Shown here: positions 16,380-24,622 of the stretch, in pieces | How positions within the stretch are numbered: the stretch's first letter is position 1 | Layout: each line of letters begins with the position of its first letter | NCBI GenBank assembly: GCA_013288185.1 | Contig: JABDCK010000011.1 | Location: 1 to 41,599 of the forward strand | Length of the DNA stretch: 41,599 bases | Reading direction: 5' to 3' | From: Gammaproteobacteria bacterium | GTDB taxonomy: Bacteria; Pseudomonadota; Gammaproteobacteria; Berkiellales; Berkiellaceae | The notes under the pieces: model-generated | Databases searched by the model: none | What the model saw: the letters and a program-made list of their open reading frames with translations, nothing else | What the model was told of the DNA's origin: nothing | Position numbers and translations under genes: made by a program

Positions 16380-16553
16380 TTAATTTTCTGGCTTTGCAGG
16401 CGTATTGCTGGTTTCTTTTAAGCCTTTGCGAAAGCCTTGTAAGGCTTTACCTAAATCTTCTCCCAGCGTTTGCAGCTTTTTGGTGCCAAACAATAAAACA
16501 ATAATTAAAAAAATTAAAATTAATGAACCTGGACTAATGCCACTAATTCCCAT
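16380..16553 (-). CDS. tatA: Twin-arginine translocase subunit TatA
   Basis: 57 residues: membrane helix (SLILIFLIIVLLFG), the FGTKKL hinge typical of TatA, an amphipathic helix (QTLGEDLGKALQGFRKGLKE) and a short polar tail. TatA oligomers form the transient passage for folded substrates recruited by TatBC. First gene of tatABC on the minus strand, 14 bases after the HIT gene stop, so it may be co-transcribed with the HIT gene. Confidence 0.93.
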   Translation of the reverse strand: MGISGISPGSLILIFLIIVLLFGTKKLQTLGEDLGKALQGFRKGLKETSNTPAKPEN

Positions 16554-16567
16554 GAATGCCTCGCCAA

Positions 16568-16900
16568 TTAAAATTTTGGTAAATTTCCGCCGCCCAATAA
16601 ATGAAAATGCAGATGAAAAATTACTTGACCACCCTCTTTACCCGTATTGATAACGGTTCTAAAGCCATCCAGACCTTGCTCTCTTGCAAAATTTTTCAAA
16701 GAGGTCATGACATAACCTAATAACGGTGCTTGATCTTCTTGTACCGTCGCTAAGCTATCAATATGGAGTTTTGGTATTACTAATAAATGTACTTTTGCTT
16801 TGGGATTAATATCTTTGATCACAAAAATATGATCATCTTCATAGATTTTATCGGTAGCAATTGCACCACTCGCCATCTTACAAAAAAGACAGTCTGACAT
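16568..16900 (-). CDS. hinT: HIT family nucleotide phosphoramidase/hydrolase (HinT type)
   Basis: 110 residues, normal for HinT. The histidine triad is HLHFHLLGG near the C-terminus; CLFCKMASG is the N-terminal signature. HinT hydrolyses purine nucleoside phosphoramidates such as AMP-lysine in the cytosol. AAGGAAG lies just before the ATG at 16900. It is upstream of tatABC on the same strand and downstream of the YbaK-type gene, with a small inverted repeat in between. Confidence 0.93.
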   Translation of the reverse strand: MSDCLFCKMASGAIATDKIYEDDHIFVIKDINPKAKVHLLVIPKLHIDSLATVQEDQAPLLGYVMTSLKNFAREQGLDGFRTVINTGKEGGQVIFHLHFHLLGGGNLPKF

Positions 16901-16912
16901 ATGACTTCCTTT

Positions 16913-16935
16913 GGATTATCTCAACCTCATAATCC
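16913..16935. repeat. Short inverted repeat between the YbaK-type gene and hinT
   Basis: GGATTAT and ATAATCC are perfect seven-base arms separated by nine bases. No T run follows on either strand, so it is not a clear terminator. It would form a small hairpin just ahead of the hinT ribosome-binding site on the minus-strand transcript. Confidence 0.4.
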
Positions 16936-16951
16936 GTCATTGTAACGCTGC

Positions 16952-17407
16952 TTAGTGCGTTATGGAAATCTCCTTTGGATGGACCATCTTTTTAAAATCT
17001 TGGTAGGCTAATTTTACGGCCTCACTATGGGTGCCCCCATTGCAGACAATTTCCCTGTTGTTGGCAAGATGTTTTTCAACACACACTTGCATCTCACAGC
17101 CAAATGGCGCCTCTGCCCCCACTTCACAATCGGGGAATTGTTTGGCAAAGTCTTTTTCAGAAGCTAAGGAGATATCCTCTTCTTTGAGCGATTTCTTCAG
17201 CGAATTAAAATTTACTTTTTCACTGGCAGGTATCACCAGCATTACCATTTTATTGCCCGCCCGCACAATGACGGATTTGGCAAATGAAAATTCTGGAACA
17301 TTGCAGGCATGAGAGGTATCTCTTGCTGCATAGGTAACGGGGTGTGGAATGACGGTGTAATTTACTTTCTGTTTATCCAGAAAAGATTTTACGGATTTGG
17401 CAAGCAT
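16952..17407 (-). CDS. YbaK/EbsC-type aminoacyl-tRNA deacylase
   Basis: 151 residues forming a stand-alone editing domain of the YbaK/ProRS-INS superfamily: VNYTVIPHPVTYAARDTS, FAKSVIVRAGNKMVMLVIPAS with the conserved Lys, and GAEAPFGCEM before a CNGGTHSEAV segment. Such proteins hydrolyse mischarged tRNAs; the specificity (Cys/Ala-tRNAPro or other) cannot be read from the sequence. I chose ATG 17407 because GGGGAGG lies six bases upstream, rather than a start 18 bases earlier. Confidence 0.88.
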   Translation of the reverse strand: MLAKSVKSFLDKQKVNYTVIPHPVTYAARDTSHACNVPEFSFAKSVIVRAGNKMVMLVIPASEKVNFNSLKKSLKEEDISLASEKDFAKQFPDCEVGAEAPFGCEMQVCVEKHLANNREIVCNGGTHSEAVKLAYQDFKKMVHPKEISITH

Positions 17408-17514
17408 GGCTACCTCCCCTATCACTATAAGCCATTTATCTAGTTTATTATTTTTGCTGATTAAATGTCAAATGAACATGCTATGGTGCGGGAGCAATGT
17501 AGAGATTTCCGCTT

Positions 17515-17551
17515 TGTTGATATACAACTAATCTATTGTTGTATATCAACA
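17515..17551. repeat. Perfect 14-base inverted repeat
   Basis: TGTTGATATACAAC (17515-17528) and its exact reverse complement (17538-17551) are separated by nine bases. There is no U run on the near side of either strand; the next palindrome starts immediately at 17552. It lies downstream of the fic-like gene stop and upstream of the YbaK-type gene start, within a 199-base gap that holds no other gene. It is either a repeat-element end or a paired bidirectional hairpin. Confidence 0.75.
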
Positions 17552-17595
17552 GCCCGGCTTCGCTCTTGCGAGCTACGCCGGGCAGGCAGCCGGGC
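17552..17595. repeat. REP-like GC-rich palindrome
   Basis: GCCCGGC (17552-17558) pairs with GCCGGGC (17577-17583), enclosing an inner TCGC/GCGA stem-loop. GCCGGGCA is repeated directly at 17589-17596. The GC-rich hairpin in an otherwise AT-rich gap is characteristic of REP or small mobile palindromic elements. Only one copy is visible in this window, so dispersal cannot be shown here. Confidence 0.6.
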
Positions 17596-17606
17596 AAGCA
17601 TAAATT

Positions 17607-18878
17607 TTACCTTTTGGCTCTTGCCCTCTCCCAATGCCATGGTTGCAGCTTTTCCACTTCACTTCTTTTTTGCTTTTTCACATCTCTTAGGTAAAGCAAA
17701 TTGGATGTGGCGCTCTGTGTATTTTTATCCGCATGCTTTTTTAGACGATCTAACTGCGTTTTAGTGTGCTTAAATAGTGTTTGCATCTGTGGATTTGTAG
17801 AGGGCTGTGTCAACGTCAAAAGTGCATTAAGGCCTTTTTCCATCCCTTCCTGAACAATGGGCAATAATTCATCTTGCGATTTATTTCTAAATACTATTCG
17901 ATCATCGACAAAACTTGGAAGAAAACCATACTTAACAAGCTCAGCAATGAACATAATATATGAGGTACGTTTATTGGCATCATTAAAATAGTGCATTCTC
18001 GATAAATCAGAGGCTAATTTTATAATAGTTTTAAGTTTATCTATTCTTGCAAGCGGTGTTTTCATATGGTCATTGTAGCGCGTGAGTAATTTTTTTAATA
18101 ATATCTTTGATGATTTTGGAAAAAAAACATGTGTGCTAAACGAATCCTCATCTCTTTCAAGCGTCATCCATCCTTTTGCAGCACATTCTTTAACTTCCAA
18201 AAAACCACGCAGACTGCAATCATAGCCTACACTTCCAAGGTTAGAATAGATAACGCTTCGGCAGGTTTCTTTAATATCCTTTGCAATAAGCGCAAGCGTA
18301 TGTATGCTATTAATTTTCTCAACGGAAAGCGGGCCATTCTCCAAAGCGCTTTTGAAAGCTATCTTTTCATTATCATATTTAAAAAGTGGAAATGCGGGGT
18401 CAGCATAGATAGAAGGATTTGCATAATTTGTTTCAATGAACACATCGTGCTTAACCGTATTTATTTCTGATGAGAATTCTATTTGTGCTAACTTTGCTTT
18501 TACAAATTGAACAACCTGTTCTTCACTCTTTGATGATAATAAAAATTGTGATAATGTTAGTTCATTGACGTCATTTTTTTTATCCAGATATGATAGTGTT
18601 CTAGCCAAAAGAAACTCGTATAACTCCTTGAAATTTTCTTGCGTACGATATAGCGGCGTTACCTTATTTTTAGAAGGCGAAAACAAGAGATATTCAAAAA
18701 AAGCTTCTCCCATAATTTCCATACAATTATCCAATATGTTAGTAATTAATGGCACATTTTGAATTTCTGCAGCATATTTTAAAAAATTAGAAAGTAGGGG
18801 TTTTGAAATTGTAGATTTTTTTGCAATTGCGGTTTGTAATCTTTTTATTTTATTTTGAATTTTTTCAATATGAATCAT
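17607..18878 (-). CDS. Fic/Doc-family protein (candidate effector or toxin)
   Basis: 423 residues. The Fic core is HYFNDANKRTS (His296 to Arg304), matching the Doc form HxFxDANKR, where Lys replaces the Gly of AMP-transferring Fic proteins. Doc phosphorylates EF-Tu. About 250 mostly helical residues precede the core and a charged helical tail (TQLDRLKKHADKNTQ...) follows. No signal peptide, membrane segment or obvious (S/T)xxxE(G/N) inhibitory helix was seen. I chose ATG 18878 with AAGGTG seven bases upstream; an earlier start would run into rsmJ. The gene is visibly more AT-rich than its neighbours and ends beside palindromic repeats, suggesting transfer. A small Phd-type antitoxin partner is absent. 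Phosphotransfer versus AMPylation is open. Confidence 0.75.
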   Translation of the reverse strand: MIHIEKIQNKIKRLQTAIAKKSTISKPLLSNFLKYAAEIQNVPLITNILDNCMEIMGEAFFEYLLFSPSKNKVTPLYRTQENFKELYEFLLARTLSYLDKKNDVNELTLSQFLLSSKSEEQVVQFVKAKLAQIEFSSEINTVKHDVFIETNYANPSIYADPAFPLFKYDNEKIAFKSALENGPLSVEKINSIHTLALIAKDIKETCRSVIYSNLGSVGYDCSLRGFLEVKECAAKGWMTLERDEDSFSTHVFFPKSSKILLKKLLTRYNDHMKTPLARIDKLKTIIKLASDLSRMHYFNDANKRTSYIMFIAELVKYGFLPSFVDDRIVFRNKSQDELLPIVQEGMEKGLNALLTLTQPSTNPQMQTLFKHTKTQLDRLKKHADKNTQSATSNLLYLRDVKKQKRSEVEKLQPWHWERARAKR

Positions 18879-18894
18879 AATGTGCACCTTAAAA

Positions 18895-19515
18895 TTAGCT
18901 AATAACGCGACAGTAAACATCAAAACAATGGCTGCGTCCGCGATAAGTCAGGTCTGGATTTGCGACGAGGGGTGCACATCTAGCGGCACGTTTTACCACC
19001 ACCCGTTTTTGCGCAACTGCGCGCGCGGCAGTCACCAATTCTGTGGTATCCACATCGGGGCTTACTAGAGATTGCAATAATTGCATTTCCTTTTTAACCG
19101 CGGCAGACTTGGAGCGCGGCGGAAACATGGGATCACAATAAATAATATCCGGTGCTTGAAAAGAGGCATTTTTTAAGTAAGCAATGGCGCAAGTTTCAAG
19201 CAGGGTCATGCGGTTGATAATAGGGGTAAGCGCTGGCTCGTTTTTGGCATGCGCAAGACCGTTGCGCAAGGCTTTCGCCACCACGGCATGGCGTTCAAAT
19301 AATACCACTTCACAACCTAAGGCAGCAAGCAAAAAAGCTTCTCTGCCTAATCCTGCAGTGGTATCAAAAACGCGCAAGGAAAGATTTTTTTTCCAGCCAA
19401 TCGCTTTGGCAATCAGTTCATTTCTGCCGTGCAAATGTTCTTGACGGTAACGAATTTTTCCACAGGTGAAATCAATAGGCAACATATTGATTATAACACT
19501 CAATACACATAACAC
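18895..19515 (-). CDS. rsmJ: 16S rRNA (guanine(1516)-N2)-methyltransferase RsmJ
   Basis: Methylates G1516 of 16S rRNA with S-adenosylmethionine. The core matches E. coli RsmJ: DTTAGLGREAFLLAALGCEV (SAM site), IIYCDPMFPPRSKSAAVKKEM (catalytic DPMFP) and KRVVVKR. At 206 residues or fewer it lacks about 45 N-terminal residues relative to E. coli (250). Two ATG starts are possible, 19515 and 19485. Neither has a strong site; the second begins MLPIDFTCGK, aligned with IFVDFVGG of E. coli. Both overlap the end of the upstream permease gene. Confidence 0.9.
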   Translation of the reverse strand: MLCVLSVIINMLPIDFTCGKIRYRQEHLHGRNELIAKAIGWKKNLSLRVFDTTAGLGREAFLLAALGCEVVLFERHAVVAKALRNGLAHAKNEPALTPIINRMTLLETCAIAYLKNASFQAPDIIYCDPMFPPRSKSAAVKKEMQLLQSLVSPDVDTTELVTAARAVAQKRVVVKRAARCAPLVANPDLTYRGRSHCFDVYCRVIS

Positions 19516-20662
19516 AGAGGAAAAAAATAATCGTCATGATAATCAGCGCTTTACCGCCAATCATTTGCAGTGGCCGTTCCTTTTTAAGATGATAGCGGCC
19601 ACGCCATGCCATCACGGCCGGTAAAATACCAAGCAATAATGCTACAAATAGCCCGGCAAAACTTAAGGCAAAGCTAAATCCTTGTGGATAGAAAATGACA
19701 AAGCTTAAGGGTGGTAAGAATGCAATCAACGCCAGCAAGCTTCTATTGATAATGGTTTTTCTTAAATGTAGACCATCGGCCAGAAAATCAAACAATGAAA
19801 GCGTTACGCCCAATAATGAGGTGATTAATGCAAAAATAGAAAAATAAATAGCGGCTTTGGTGATAATGGGATTCTGTAAGTGTGTTTTTAACGCGCGCGG
19901 TAAATCTATGAGGAGTTGACTGGATTGTTGTAATCTGCCAGGGAAGGGAATTATTCCCATAATGACAAATTCCCACACAATGTACAGCAGTAAAGGGATA
20001 AGGCTGCCGGTGAGAACCACATAAAATAATTGGCGTGGTTTACCATGCAAATATTCTGTTAACGTTGGAATAACGATGGCCGAGCCAAAGGCGGTAATGA
20101 TAATAGGAATGGGGGTCAAATCAACCTTAATAGATTGTGAAAATAACAACGCAAGTTTTACATGCCCCACGGTGGCAAACAGCAAGGTGGCAAATGCGCC
20201 AATGAGTCCAATCATTAAAAACCGATTGATCCAATCTGTGACGGCGGTACCGAAAAAGAGAATAAGCGTGGTAACGCAGGAAGCAAGCAAAGCACAATCA
20301 ATGGGACTTACGGCAGTATTAAAATGATGAAATCCTTCTTGGAGCCAAGCACCCGCGCCGGTTAAGTAAGCGGCAGTTAAGGCATACAACAAGATAAGAT
20401 AGATAATCCACGTAAAAATTTTACCTGATTTACCCAGGGTCTTTTCTGCCATGGAAATAAGATTGGTGCCATACCCTACAAAAAGGTTTACTTCCAATAA
20501 ATAAAGCGCACCCATGGTCATAAAAAACCAACATAGCAGATAAATGAGTGTTGCTTGCGTAAACCCCATGTGCGCAGTGACAATGGGGAGCGCCAAAACG
20601 GCCGCACCAATTGCGGTACCGGCAAGCAGCGCGACACCACCAATAGCATTTTTAAGTGACAT
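19472..20662 (-). CDS. Aromatic amino acid permease (TyrP/Mtr, HAAAP family)
   Basis: 396 residues with about eleven membrane helices. The N-terminal GGVALLAGTAIGAAVLALPI is the HAAAP signature helix; FGSAIVIPTLTEYLHGKPRQL corresponds to the conserved helix-6 region. Predicted proton symporter for tyrosine, tryptophan or phenylalanine at the inner membrane; the substrate is not decidable. I chose ATG 20662 with AAGG seven bases upstream, giving an 11-base overlap with ftsX. In many gammaproteobacteria rpoH follows ftsX; here this permease takes that place. Confidence 0.88.
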   Translation of the reverse strand: MSLKNAIGGVALLAGTAIGAAVLALPIVTAHMGFTQATLIYLLCWFFMTMGALYLLEVNLFVGYGTNLISMAEKTLGKSGKIFTWIIYLILLYALTAAYLTGAGAWLQEGFHHFNTAVSPIDCALLASCVTTLILFFGTAVTDWINRFLMIGLIGAFATLLFATVGHVKLALLFSQSIKVDLTPIPIIITAFGSAIVIPTLTEYLHGKPRQLFYVVLTGSLIPLLLYIVWEFVIMGIIPFPGRLQQSSQLLIDLPRALKTHLQNPIITKAAIYFSIFALITSLLGVTLSLFDFLADGLHLRKTIINRSLLALIAFLPPLSFVIFYPQGFSFALSFAGLFVALLLGILPAVMAWRGRYHLKKERPLQMIGGKALIIMTIIFFLCVMCIECYNQYVAY

Positions 20663-21554
20663 AAAATACCTTATGACTTTGTTGTGTAAATGCGATAGCT
20701 GCACCTAACCAACCGAGTAGCGCGCTGGTACCCAAAAATACCAAGGTATCGTTAACACTTAAGGTTAACGAGAACATCCCTTGATAAAGCGCTGCAACCT
20801 GTGATAAAGAGGGCTGTAAGAAAACGATGGCTAGCAGAATAATACTGATGGCAAACAAACCACCTAAAAGGCCATACAATATACCGCGATATAAAAAGGG
20901 CCTGCGAATAAAATGGCGGGTTGCGCCGATTAAGGTCAATACTTCAATTTCTTCACGATGATGTTCCAGTGCTAAACGAATGGTATTGCCGACAATTAAA
21001 ATGACGCTGCAGCTAATGAGTAGATATAAAAATTGCGTCATTTTTTTGCCAAAGGTCAGAAAGGTATTTAATTTTTCAATCCAGGCATAATCAAAAACCG
21101 CATCCATAACTTGTGGCAGCGTTTCAAGTTTCTCTTTCATGGTGAGGATGCTTTGTTGCTGGGCTTTGGGCAGATGTAATTGAATATTAAATACCCCGGG
21201 TAAAGGGTTTTCAGGGAGTAATGCTAAAGTGTCACTTAATCCAGAAACCTCTTGAAATTCTTTTAACGCTGCAGTGGGGGTGAGATAAGTCGTTTTTTGC
21301 ACAAAAGGATATTGCTTGATATGCTTTGCAATAGTATCAATTTCTTGTTGCGTGCTGTGTGGATTGATATAGAGCGTGAGCGCGGACGCTTCGTTCCAAT
21401 GGCTGAACTGTTGAACATTTTTAATAAAGAGATATAAACTCATGGGCAAAGATAAGCATATGCCAATAGCCGCCAAGGTCAAAAGAGTGGTGAGCGGGGT
21501 GCGAACTAAAGTTCTAAAACTCATTTTTAATGCTAAAAAATGTGCATTAGACAT
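20652..21554 (-). CDS. ftsX: Cell division ABC transporter permease FtsX
   Basis: 300 residues: a cytoplasmic N-terminus, helix 1 (about 20-45), a large periplasmic loop that in E. coli contacts EnvC (here about 45-165), then three helices (about 172-192, 222-250, 265-290) with the conserved EEIEVLTLIGATRHFIRRPFLY segment between helices 2 and 3. With FtsE it transmits ATP-driven conformational change to EnvC for septal amidase activation; envC is at the left end of this window. The start overlaps ftsE by eight bases with AAGGAG upstream. Confidence 0.94.
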   Translation of the reverse strand: MSNAHFLALKMSFRTLVRTPLTTLLTLAAIGICLSLPMSLYLFIKNVQQFSHWNEASALTLYINPHSTQQEIDTIAKHIKQYPFVQKTTYLTPTAALKEFQEVSGLSDTLALLPENPLPGVFNIQLHLPKAQQQSILTMKEKLETLPQVMDAVFDYAWIEKLNTFLTFGKKMTQFLYLLISCSVILIVGNTIRLALEHHREEIEVLTLIGATRHFIRRPFLYRGILYGLLGGLFAISIILLAIVFLQPSLSQVAALYQGMFSLTLSVNDTLVFLGTSALLGWLGAAIAFTQQSHKVFYVT

Positions 21555-22218
21555 AAGTAGACTCCTTATAATGCGTTAAATTTCCATTGGCAAGATGTAG
21601 CTTACGGTAAGGAAAACGCTCCAGTAATGCACTGTCGTGAGAGGCAATGAGCACCGTGACACCGACTTGATGAAAACGTTCAAATAATTTCATAATTTCT
21701 AGGGACAGTATAGGATCTAAGTTTCCAGTGGGTTCATCTGCGAGAAGAAATTTGGGTTTATGAACCACCGCCCGAGCAATGCCTAAGCGCTGCTGTTCTC
21801 CTACCGAAAGCATGGGCGGTTTTGCGTGCTCTTTGTTGAGTAATCCCACCCGCTCAAGCGCTGCGCGAACCCGTCTTTGGATATCGAGTCTATCAAACCC
21901 ACTAATCACTAAAGGAATAGCCACATTTTCAAAGGCAGTATAATCATTTAACAACTTAGGGTTTTGTTGAATAAAGCCAAACTGCCGCCGATAATGGGCA
22001 ATATCGCTTTTTTTAATCTCACTCAGATCGTTGCCGGAGACGACAATATTACCCTGCGTCGGGCGTTCTAAAAGGGCCATTAATTTTAATAAGGTGGATT
22101 TTCCTGCGCCGGAATGGCCTTGTAAAAATACCATTTCACCGGAGGCAATTTGCAGAGTGATATTATCCAGAGCAAGGTGATTTGCATATTTTTTGCTTAC
22201 ATTAAAAAATGAAATCAT
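21547..22218 (-). CDS. ftsE: Cell division ATP-binding protein FtsE
   Basis: 223 residues, standard FtsE. Walker A GHSGAGKST (34-42), Q-loop IQQNP, Walker B FLLADEPTGNLD and an H-loop His (IASHDSALLE). The ABC signature reads LSVGEQQ (137-143) instead of the usual LSGGEQQ, a Gly-to-Val change at residue 139. Cytoplasmic ATPase of the FtsEX complex. It lies 12 bases after ftsY and is coupled to ftsX. Confidence 0.95.
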   Translation of the reverse strand: MISFFNVSKKYANHLALDNITLQIASGEMVFLQGHSGAGKSTLLKLMALLERPTQGNIVVSGNDLSEIKKSDIAHYRRQFGFIQQNPKLLNDYTAFENVAIPLVISGFDRLDIQRRVRAALERVGLLNKEHAKPPMLSVGEQQRLGIARAVVHKPKFLLADEPTGNLDPILSLEIMKLFERFHQVGVTVLIASHDSALLERFPYRKLHLANGNLTHYKESTYV

Positions 22219-22230
22219 GGTGCTTCCTTC

Positions 22231-23184
22231 TTAATTAACATCAAACAAGGCTTCAACAAAATCTGCAGCATGAAAGGGGCGTAAATCATCAATTTTTTCT
22301 CCAACGCCAATAAAGCGAATAGGGAGACGCAATTTATTGGCGATGGCAAAGAGTATCCCGCCCTTTGCGGTGCCGTCCAGCTTGGTTATGACAAGGCCCG
22401 TCACCTGCAAAGCTTCATGAAATTTTTGTGCTTGTGCTAGCGCATTTTGACCCGTGGTTGCATCCAGAACCAGCATCACTTCATGAGGGGCATTCGCATC
22501 TAGTTTTTGGATAACGCGTTTTACTTTTTTGAGTTCATCCATCAAATTATCCCGTGTATGCAACCGCCCGGCGGTATCTGCAATCAGCACATGGATACCA
22601 CGAGCTTGAGCAGATTGAAAGGCATCAAAAATAACCGAGGCGCTATCGGCACCCGTATGTTGGGCTACCACAGGGATTTGATTACGTTCTCCCCACACTT
22701 GTAACTGTTCAACGGCGGCTGCACGAAAGGTATCTCCTGCAGCCAGCATGACAGAAAGCCCTGCTTGCTGAAAGTGCTTTGCCAATTTACCAATAGTGGT
22801 GGTTTTGCCGGCACCGTTAACCCCTATCATTAAAATGACCCAAGGGGTTGGACCAGGTTTTAAAGATAATGGCTGTTCACAAGGGAGGAGAATTTGGGTT
22901 AAACATTGCTGTAGTGCAGCATACACGGCAGGCGGATCTTTGATCTCTTTGCGTGTAATACCTTGGGTTAATGTTTGTAAGATTTGCTTGCTTGCATCAA
23001 TGCCCACGTCAGCCGTGAGTAATTGCGTTTCTATGGCTTCTAATAATTCAGCATCGATCTCTTTTTTACCGAGAAAAAGGCGTGCAAGGCCCTCTGCAAA
23101 ATTAGACCGTGTCCGTGTCAGCGACTGTTTTAAGCGTCCAAACCAGTTGGACTGCTCGCCCTCGCGACGAAAGATTTTAAACAT
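22231..23184 (-). CDS. ftsY: Signal recognition particle receptor FtsY
   Basis: 317 residues: essentially the NG domain of the SRP-receptor GTPase, with almost none of the acidic N-terminal A domain present in E. coli FtsY (497). G motifs: GVNGAGKTTT (121-130), DTFRAAAVEQL, DTAGRLH, TKLDGTAKGG and the C-terminal GVGEKIDDLRPF. It docks ribosome-SRP complexes to SecYEG at the membrane. First gene of ftsYEX, divergent from the M16 peptidase genes across a 73-base gap. Confidence 0.96.
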   Translation of the reverse strand: MFKIFRREGEQSNWFGRLKQSLTRTRSNFAEGLARLFLGKKEIDAELLEAIETQLLTADVGIDASKQILQTLTQGITRKEIKDPPAVYAALQQCLTQILLPCEQPLSLKPGPTPWVILMIGVNGAGKTTTIGKLAKHFQQAGLSVMLAAGDTFRAAAVEQLQVWGERNQIPVVAQHTGADSASVIFDAFQSAQARGIHVLIADTAGRLHTRDNLMDELKKVKRVIQKLDANAPHEVMLVLDATTGQNALAQAQKFHEALQVTGLVITKLDGTAKGGILFAIANKLRLPIRFIGVGEKIDDLRPFHAADFVEALFDVN

Positions 23185-23257
23185 AGTCCTGTCCCAACAA
23201 AATAGGGTATCCTAACATGAGTGAGTGGTAGGTAAAGGGTTTATGGAAACATAACAT

Positions 23258-24622
23258 ATGAAAACACGGAAGAATAAAGTAGTTAACTATCTTTTTTGTC
23301 TTTTTTTGGGATGGAGCTTGCAGGGTAATTCTATGGAGAAACCAATTACCAAAGAATTTAAGTTGAGCAATGGGCTTAGAATTGTGGTACGAGAAGATCA
23401 TCGTGCACCCGTGGTGGTTTCACAGATTTGGTATAAAGTCGGCTCAAAGGATGAACACCGGGGTATTACGGGAGTGTCCCATGCCTTGGAACATATGATG
23501 TTTCAAGGAACGCCCACGTTGCCTCATGATGGTTTTGCCATTTTAATTTCACAATATGGCGGGCAAAATAACGCGTTTACCGCAGAAGATTATACGGCTT
23601 ATTATGAAGAGCTGGATGCCGCTAACTTAGCGATTAGCTTCCAAGCAGAAGCGGATAGAATGCAAAATCTTATTCTCGCGCCAGAAGCATTTGCTAAAGA
23701 AATTCAAGTAGTGATTGAAGAGCGGCGCATGCGCACAGATGATAATCCACAGAATTTAACGTGGGAACGTTTTATGGCAGTGGCCAATCTGATGGGACCT
23801 TACCATCACCCCATTATTGGTTGGCAGGATGATTTAGATCATATGACGGTTACGGATTTGCGTGATTGGTATCAAAAATGGTATGCCCCCAATAACGCCA
23901 CGCTGATTGTGGTAGGAGATGTGCAGCCGGAACAGGTTTTTCAATTAGCGCAAAAATATTTTGGTAACATACCCGCGCGCGTGGTACCGGTGATTAAAAG
24001 TAATAAAGAATTAACGGCATTAGGTGAGCGACGTCTTAAAGTAGAAGTGCCGGCAAAACTTCCCTATATGATGTGGGGATTTGATGTGCCCACTTTAAAA
24101 TCCGCATCTGCAGAAACCGAATGTTATGCTTTAATGGTGATGAGCGCGTTGTTGAGCAGTGGTGATAGCTCGCGGCTTAATCGTGAGTTGGTCAGAGGGC
24201 AAGAAGTTGCTGCTGATATTGGCACTGGGTACGATATTTTTAAACAATTTCCCACACAATTTATGATAACAGCGGTACCGGCTGAAGGGGTGAGTGTGGC
24301 GGATTTAGAGAAAAAAGTGATGGCGCAAATTGAATTGCTCAAAACAAAGCCGGTCACCCCGCAAGAATTGCAGCGGGTTAAAACGCAACTATTGGCAGGG
24401 GAAGTCTTTGAGAAAGATTCCATGTCTGAACAAGCTACTTTGCTGGGGATTTTAGAGACTGTTGGTTTAGGATGGCAAGTCGCAGATGGCTTTGTAGATA
24501 AAATTAAAGCCGTCACGGCAATGCAAATTCAAGCGGTAGCAAAAAAATATCTGCTTGAAAAACACTTAACCATAGCCGAACTCGTTCCAGAGAAAGTCAA
24601 TAAGGAAAAGGCAAACCCATGA
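23258..24622 (+). CDS. M16 family zinc metallopeptidase, active subunit
   Basis: 454 residues. An N-terminal hydrophobic stretch (about 9-24) suggests export to the periplasm. The inverted zinc motif HALEH (His75, Glu78, His79) and the distal Glu in QVVIEERRM (Glu156) are intact. The second half has the substrate-binding R/Y-type domain. Its stop overlaps the next gene (ATGA), which encodes an inactive homologue; the two should form a heterodimer like mitochondrial processing peptidase or pitrilysin-like pairs. Location between ftsY and rsmD, as I recall from pseudomonads, supports a conserved housekeeping pair. Confidence 0.93.
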   Translation: MKTRKNKVVNYLFCLFLGWSLQGNSMEKPITKEFKLSNGLRIVVREDHRAPVVVSQIWYKVGSKDEHRGITGVSHALEHMMFQGTPTLPHDGFAILISQYGGQNNAFTAEDYTAYYEELDAANLAISFQAEADRMQNLILAPEAFAKEIQVVIEERRMRTDDNPQNLTWERFMAVANLMGPYHHPIIGWQDDLDHMTVTDLRDWYQKWYAPNNATLIVVGDVQPEQVFQLAQKYFGNIPARVVPVIKSNKELTALGERRLKVEVPAKLPYMMWGFDVPTLKSASAETECYALMVMSALLSSGDSSRLNRELVRGQEVAADIGTGYDIFKQFPTQFMITAVPAEGVSVADLEKKVMAQIELLKTKPVTPQELQRVKTQLLAGEVFEKDSMSEQATLLGILETVGLGWQVADGFVDKIKAVTAMQIQAVAKKYLLEKHLTIAELVPEKVNKEKANP

